The notes below the pieces were generated by a model. It was not told the DNA's origin. It was given only the letters and a program-made list of their open reading frames with translations, and did not search any database. 16,534 nt of DNA. Source: Thermococcus sp. (lineage in GTDB: Archaea; Methanobacteriota_B; Thermococci; Thermococcales; Thermococcaceae). Positions 13,232 to 16,534 of this stretch are shown here, in pieces. How positions within the stretch are numbered: the stretch's first letter is position 1; every line of letters begins with the position of its first letter. The stretch is taken from contig NZ_JAMONU010000030.1 of assembly GCF_027066465.1 (NCBI RefSeq), forward strand, positions 1 through 16,534, read 5' to 3'. The position numbers and the translations under genes are program-made.

Positions 13232-14041
13232 ATGGAAGAGATTGAGGCGATTTTTTATATTGAAGGTCTCTCGAGCGATAAGAAAGCTTTAGAAAACGCT
13301 CTGAGGGAGACTGCCGAAAACCTGAAGAATGAAAAAAACCTCAAAGTAACGGAGGTCAACGTTGAGGACGTCATCGAAGAGGGAGAAGAACCCCTCAGGT
13401 ATTCAGGAGTAATAACGGCCCGCGTTAGGGGTCCCTTCGATGAGCTTGTTAAGGCGGTTCTGAAATACGGGCCCGCCATAGTGGAAGTTGTAAGGCCCGG
13501 CAAGTTCGAGATAGACTCTGAGGAGCTTATGAAGATACTCGGTGAGGTCTCCCTGGTGATGGGCAAGCTTATGGACCGCTTTGGAGGTCTCGCCGCGTAT
13601 CCTGACCTAACCGAGCTTCCGGAGCCTAAAATCGGGTTCTCAAGGGAGAAGATTGAAGAACTCATAACCGATGACAGGTACATCAGGTACCGCTTCGTCA
13701 TAGAGGTATCCGGAAAGGACGAAGAATCCGTGAGGAGCACAATGGCCAAGGCGTTTACCCTTGAGGGCTGTCTGATAAACAGCTTCGTTCTCCAGGGTGA
13801 GCAGTTCGTTGACAAATATAGGGGTTTGCTGGCGGCTGAGCTTCTGTCTCCCTTTGACGTGATGTTCCAGCTGACTGCAAAGTACGCACCGGTTGCGATT
13901 TCAATAGTCGAGCCTGAGGTAGTGGACATAACGGCGAACGAGCTTCAGAACGCCCTCACAGACCTTGGGGGATTCGTTAATGAACTTGTTACGAGGCCCG
14001 TCAAAAAGATGCTCATGAAAAAAGATGAAAAAAATGAATGA
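13232..14041 (+). CDS. Protein of unknown function with an internal duplication
   Basis: I do not recognise a family. The 269-residue protein is predicted soluble and has no signal peptide or membrane helix. It appears to contain two copies of one domain, about residues 4-117 and 150-258. Matching points are YSGVITARVRGPFD against YRGLLAAELLSPFD, KYGPAIVEVVRP against KYAPVAISIVEP, and FEIDSEELMKILGEV against VDITANELQNALTDL. An acidic linker holding YPDLTELPEPKIGF joins them, and the tail is lysine-rich. The pattern (strand, long helix, strands, PFD, helix) suggests a ferredoxin-like or ACT-like alpha/beta repeat, but that is a guess. The ATG at 13232 follows GGTGGTGA, which overlaps the amrS stop; a GTG at 13220 would add four residues. 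Coupled to amrS, so a joint role is plausible. Confidence 0.82.
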   Translation: MEEIEAIFYIEGLSSDKKALENALRETAENLKNEKNLKVTEVNVEDVIEEGEEPLRYSGVITARVRGPFDELVKAVLKYGPAIVEVVRPGKFEIDSEELMKILGEVSLVMGKLMDRFGGLAAYPDLTELPEPKIGFSREKIEELITDDRYIRYRFVIEVSGKDEESVRSTMAKAFTLEGCLINSFVLQGEQFVDKYRGLLAAELLSPFDVMFQLTAKYAPVAISIVEPEVVDITANELQNALTDLGGFVNELVTRPVKKMLMKKDEKNE

Positions 14042-14087
14042 GATATTATCGGCAAAAGGCGAATTGGCTATAGGCATTTAATTAAGC

Positions 14088-14126
14088 TCCCTTTTATCTT
14101 TACGGCAATCACCGAGCTTTTTTCGG
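14088..14126 (+). terminator. T-rich terminator region before the S-layer promoter
   Basis: Two T-rich runs, CTTTTATCTTT at 14091-14101 and TTTTTT at 14118-14123, lie between the unknown gene and the S-layer promoter. The second is flanked by CCGA and TCGG, a possible 4-bp stem. They fit archaeal oligo-T termination. Nothing else gene-like is seen in 14042-14145. Confidence 0.45.
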
Positions 14127-14145
14127 CTTGAGAAAGGGTCTGAAA

Positions 14146-14161
14146 GCGAAAAGTATATATA
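14146..14161 (+). promoter_or_regulatory. Strong BRE/TATA promoter of the S-layer gene
   Basis: GCGAAAAG (BRE-like) directly followed by GTATATATA. This is the best TATA match in the window, as expected for one of the most highly expressed genes of the cell. It predicts transcription from about 14180 and a leader of roughly 55-60 bases, long for this order. Confidence 0.8.
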
Positions 14162-14197
14162 CCCGTTGTCGCCAGTAAGTCATTGACAGCACTTAAA

Positions 14198-14230
14198 GGG
14201 GGCTTTAGTCCCCATAAATTATGGGAGGTG
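14198..14230 (+). promoter_or_regulatory. Alternative stem-loops and ribosome binding site in the S-layer leader
   Basis: Two overlapping hairpins can be drawn. Hairpin A pairs GGGG (14199-14202) with CCCC (14210-14213). Hairpin B pairs CCCATA (14211-14216) with TATGGG (14220-14225), part of a 7-base perfect inverted repeat around one central base. Both need CCC at 14211-14213, so they exclude each other. Hairpin B takes in the first Gs of the GGGAGGTG ribosome binding site (14223-14230), 7 bases before the ATG. Switching or simple mRNA protection is possible; function is inferred. Confidence 0.45.
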
Positions 14231-14237
14231 TTGTGAA

Positions 14238-16097
14238 ATGAAGGTGAAGAAGATCGCGGCGCTCGCAGTCGGTGCCGCAATGATTGGCGCTACCATCGGC
14301 TTCGCCAGCGCTCAGCCTACCGTTCCGAACATTCCGAAGAGCTTCTTCGTTAACCCGGATGGAACTCCGAACGTTAAAATCGTCGTCGGAAGCCACGCCG
14401 CCGCTATGGACGTTGCAAGCGCCGCTGACATAGCCGTTGCCCTTGGAAGTCTGCTCTACACGACCCAAGAGGTTGAGGCTCAGAACGCATACGTTACCGT
14501 TAAGGAGGTTATTCCGCCGGCCACCGTTGCCAAGTGGACGATTTACGCTTACAACTACACCACCATTACCGAGGACCACAAGATAACCAACATAACCAGC
14601 TGGGCCGAGAGCTACGCCCAGCTTCCGGACAACTACTGGTGGAACGGAGCCGCTTTCACCGCAAACTACACCCAGTGGGAGGACACCTTCAGCATACCCG
14701 TCACCCTCACCGCCAAAGACAAGGTTGGCGACTTTAACGTTGACTGGCACATTGACATAAAGAAGGTCGAGCTCAGCTCCATAAACCCGAGCAAGTGGAA
14801 CATGACCGCCCCGCCGGAGCAGGCCAACATAGTCGTTCCGACCGGCGACCTTAGCATCCTCGTTGACTACGTCCTCTACAACTACAGCGTTACCACCCAG
14901 GAGGAAGTCACCTACGGCGAGCCTGAGTGGGGAACCAAGACCGTTGTTGAGAACGTCACCAAGTACTACATCGGCGACAAGGAGGAGGTTAAGGCCAACG
15001 GTGGAACCATCGTGAAGCTCGTTAACCCGGGTGTCGGTGCCGGAGATGACTTCACGGTCTTTGGCCAGAGCTACCACGTCCTCAGCGTCGGCAACCAGAC
15101 CTTCACCGCCGGCCACATACCGAGCCAGAACCCAATCTGGTACGAGATTGGCCAGAGCAAGACCATACCCGGAACCAACTGGGTCATCACCGTCCTTGAC
15201 ATAAGCCTCAACGAGAACAGAGCGCTCGTCGTCGTTAAGAACGCCGAGACCGGCCAGCAGACCACCCAGATAATCCTCGACAAGGGCGTCCCGGTTTACA
15301 TCTACGAGGAGGGCGGCCAGCTCGTCTACAGCACAACCTACCCAGGCTACGCCGACCTCGTCCTGACCCTTGAGGACACCTTCGTTGGTATCGACAACCA
15401 CATCATAGCGAGCATCTCAGCCGAGTACGACGTTGAGACCCTCGGACCGGTCTTCCACCCGGCCTGCTGCTGGAATGCCACCGTCAGCACCTACCAGTAC
15501 GACGGTGATTGGTACATCGCCAACATAACCCTCATCAACGACAAGGAGCTTGAGGGCAACCCGATTGACGTCTTCGGCGCCTACAACCTCATGTACAAGT
15601 ACGTCCAGAAGGGCTACGACGAGTACTACAACCCTGCTAACGACAGTCTTGTCAAGGCTCCAACCGGAAAGCAGTTCATCGTGGCCTACGCCTACATCTG
15701 CCTCAAGGAGAAGGAGGGCCAGGTCATAGAGAAGGAGCTCAAGGTCGGCGACACCCTTCCGGACAGCAGCTACACCGTCGAGGGCATCTACGCCCAGAGC
15801 ATCGTCCTCAAGCCGGTCACCCAGCCGATAGTCGTCATGGACTACGAGGTCAACGTTCAGGACCCAGGAAGCAACCTCATCCTCGTCGGCGGACCTGTCG
15901 CCAACAGCGTCACCAAGTACCTCGTTGACCACAACATCAGCAAGGTCGACTGGTACACCAGCCCAGGTGACATCGAGTACATACCGGACGCCTTTGGCAA
16001 GTACGGTGCCGTCATCGTCGCCGGTAAGGACAGGAACGCCACCAGGGTTGCTGCCGTTGCCCTCATGAAGTACCTCGCCGAGCTTGCGAAGGAGTGA
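14238..16097 (+). CDS. S-layer glycoprotein (Thermococcales/Methanococcales type)
   Basis: A 619-residue exported protein forming the surface lattice of the cell. A signal peptide with KVKKIAALAVGAAM and a likely cleavage after FASA (residue 25) opens it. The mature N-terminus has VKIVVGSHAAAMDVASAADI (from about residue 46) and the C-terminus LILVGGPVANSVTKYL with GKDRNATR, the paired end segments of archaeal S-layer proteins of this type. No C-terminal membrane anchor is seen. By eye there are 12 Asn-X-Ser/Thr sequons, so heavy N-glycosylation is likely. Only three cysteines occur, two adjacent (HPACCWN) and one in YICLK. Codon use is strongly skewed to C/G-ending preferred codons (GCC, AAC, GTC, CTC), matching very high expression. 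A strong TATA box and GGGAGGTG site precede it. Length and layout fit the major S-layer protein. Confidence 0.9.
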   Translation: MKVKKIAALAVGAAMIGATIGFASAQPTVPNIPKSFFVNPDGTPNVKIVVGSHAAAMDVASAADIAVALGSLLYTTQEVEAQNAYVTVKEVIPPATVAKWTIYAYNYTTITEDHKITNITSWAESYAQLPDNYWWNGAAFTANYTQWEDTFSIPVTLTAKDKVGDFNVDWHIDIKKVELSSINPSKWNMTAPPEQANIVVPTGDLSILVDYVLYNYSVTTQEEVTYGEPEWGTKTVVENVTKYYIGDKEEVKANGGTIVKLVNPGVGAGDDFTVFGQSYHVLSVGNQTFTAGHIPSQNPIWYEIGQSKTIPGTNWVITVLDISLNENRALVVVKNAETGQQTTQIILDKGVPVYIYEEGGQLVYSTTYPGYADLVLTLEDTFVGIDNHIIASISAEYDVETLGPVFHPACCWNATVSTYQYDGDWYIANITLINDKELEGNPIDVFGAYNLMYKYVQKGYDEYYNPANDSLVKAPTGKQFIVAYAYICLKEKEGQVIEKELKVGDTLPDSSYTVEGIYAQSIVLKPVTQPIVVMDYEVNVQDPGSNLILVGGPVANSVTKYLVDHNISKVDWYTSPGDIEYIPDAFGKYGAVIVAGKDRNATRVAAVALMKYLAELAKE

Positions 16098-16128
16098 ATC
16101 TCCTTCCCTTTCTTTTGAATTAATCCTT
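16089..16128 (+). terminator. Stem-loop over the S-layer stop codon with T-rich tail
   Basis: AAGGAG (16089-16094) and CTCCTT (16100-16105) form a perfect 6-bp stem with TGAAT as loop, starting with the TGA stop. It is followed by CCCTTTCTTTTG and a second CTTTTC tract near 16125. No convincing promoter lies before the next gene, so termination is probably partial. Confidence 0.45.
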
Positions 16129-16147
16129 TTCTTGGGAGGTTTTTGGA

Positions 16148-16534
16148 GTGAACAGGAAACTAATAGCCCTCATTGTAGTCATTATCCTAATCGCGGCCCC
16201 TATCGGCTACGTGGTCTACGCATACCAGGGATTTGAGAAGGTTCTCAACCCCGGAACCCCCAAGGGTGTTTCTCACTATGTCGTTATATACTCCAACGGT
16301 GAATTCTACGTCCTCAGCGCGAGCAAGTACTCTCAGTTTATCTCAAATGGCGGAAAGCTTCCCCCGGGTTCAAAAGCGTACAACGTGACCCTCAAGAGTT
16401 ACATAACCGGAAGCCCCGAGGTTGACCTGAACATAACCCTCAGGAGCTTCTACGACCGCTTTACTATCGTTATAGGCTCCCCCTCTGTTCAAGAGTGCAA
16501 AACGAACCCCACGGCGTACCTTGGCAACTGCGAC
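16148..16534 (+). CDS. Signal-anchored exported protein of unknown function (3' partial)
   Basis: An open frame of 129 codons runs from GTG at 16148 to the window edge. GGGAGGT (16134-16140) lies 7 bases before the GTG, a near-ideal ribosome binding site. The protein starts with MNRK followed by a hydrophobic segment of about 20 residues (LIALIVVIILIAAPIGYVVYA), a signal anchor or signal peptide, so the rest lies outside the cell. The visible exterior part has HYVVIYSNGEFYVLSASKYS, sequons NVT and NIT, and a short cysteine pair (ECKTNPTAYLGNC). I do not recognise the family. It lies 50 bases behind the S-layer gene with no good TATA box between, so low-level read-through from the S-layer promoter is likely; a role at the cell surface is inferred. 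Confidence 0.75.
   Translation, partial: MNRKLIALIVVIILIAAPIGYVVYAYQGFEKVLNPGTPKGVSHYVVIYSNGEFYVLSASKYSQFISNGGKLPPGSKAYNVTLKSYITGSPEVDLNITLRSFYDRFTIVIGSPSVQECKTNPTAYLGNCD

Noticed and set aside
14042..14145. Possible small RNA (C/D box type) in the largest intergenic gap
   Set aside because: No C box (RTGATGA) with matching D boxes or tRNA-like fold is visible; the region only shows T-rich termination tracts.
14205..15401. A 398-codon minus-strand open frame opposite the S-layer gene, with another (15417-15932) further along
   Set aside because: It mirrors the strongly biased codons of the S-layer gene, giving a Val/Gly/Asp/Leu-rich translation without motifs, ribosome binding site or promoter.
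1..16534. CRISPR arrays, insertion sequences, integrase or attachment sites, defence islands
   Set aside because: No regularly spaced repeats, transposase or integrase motifs, or tRNA genes are seen; composition and codon style look uniform except for the highly expressed S-layer gene.

Overview
The window looks like a chromosomal segment of a hyperthermophilic euryarchaeon of the order Thermococcales, most likely Thermococcus. Evidence: archaeal-eukaryal genes (hypusine-site aIF5A, Nep1, Endonuclease Q with a C-terminal PCNA-binding peptide), GGAGGTG-type ribosome binding sites, archaeal BRE/TATA promoters about 30-60 bases before starts, and a Thermococcales-type S-layer gene with a very strong TATA box. 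This is inferred from motifs, without a database search. There are 14 complete genes, one gene cut at each edge and one gene remnant. No rRNA, tRNA, CRISPR array, insertion sequence or prophage is visible, and no gene-free stretch exceeds about 200 bases.

Layout. (1) 1-969, plus: the tail of a saccharopine dehydrogenase-like gene overlapping nep1. (2) 1053-2432, plus: a divergent LeuT-fold (sodium:neurotransmitter symporter-like) membrane protein with its own promoter. (3) 2500-3830, plus: aIF5A followed by agmatinase; the latter makes polyamine precursors, the former is modified with a polyamine-derived group (hypusine). (4) 3827-7473, minus: an unknown small protein, a CLC chloride transporter/channel with two CBS domains, and a Na+/H+ antiporter, converging on agmatinase with overlapping stop codons. 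(5) 7566-8831, plus: EndoQ, divergent from the previous block. (6) 8922-12155, plus: an AbrB-type antitoxin (vapB) with only a 13-codon remnant of what looks like its vapC toxin, then thiL, a family 4 glycosyltransferase and a polysaccharide deacetylase, tightly packed like an operon. (7) 12180-14041, plus: a radical SAM enzyme of the AmmeMemoRadiSam system and an internally duplicated protein of unknown function. (8) 14238-16534, plus: the S-layer glycoprotein gene with a structured leader, followed by the start of an unrecognised membrane-anchored exported protein.

Points most worth a second look: many transcription-unit ends carry a short hairpin with the stop codon in its loop or arm; the S-layer leader can form two mutually exclusive hairpins, one covering the ribosome binding site; the CLC protein has channel-like residues at positions that decide proton coupling; the LeuT-fold protein keeps one sodium site and appears to lose the other; and vapB has outlived its toxin. 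Several start sites were placed downstream of the longest possible reading frame because ribosome binding site and TATA positions require it. No clearly new multi-gene defence or mobile system was found.
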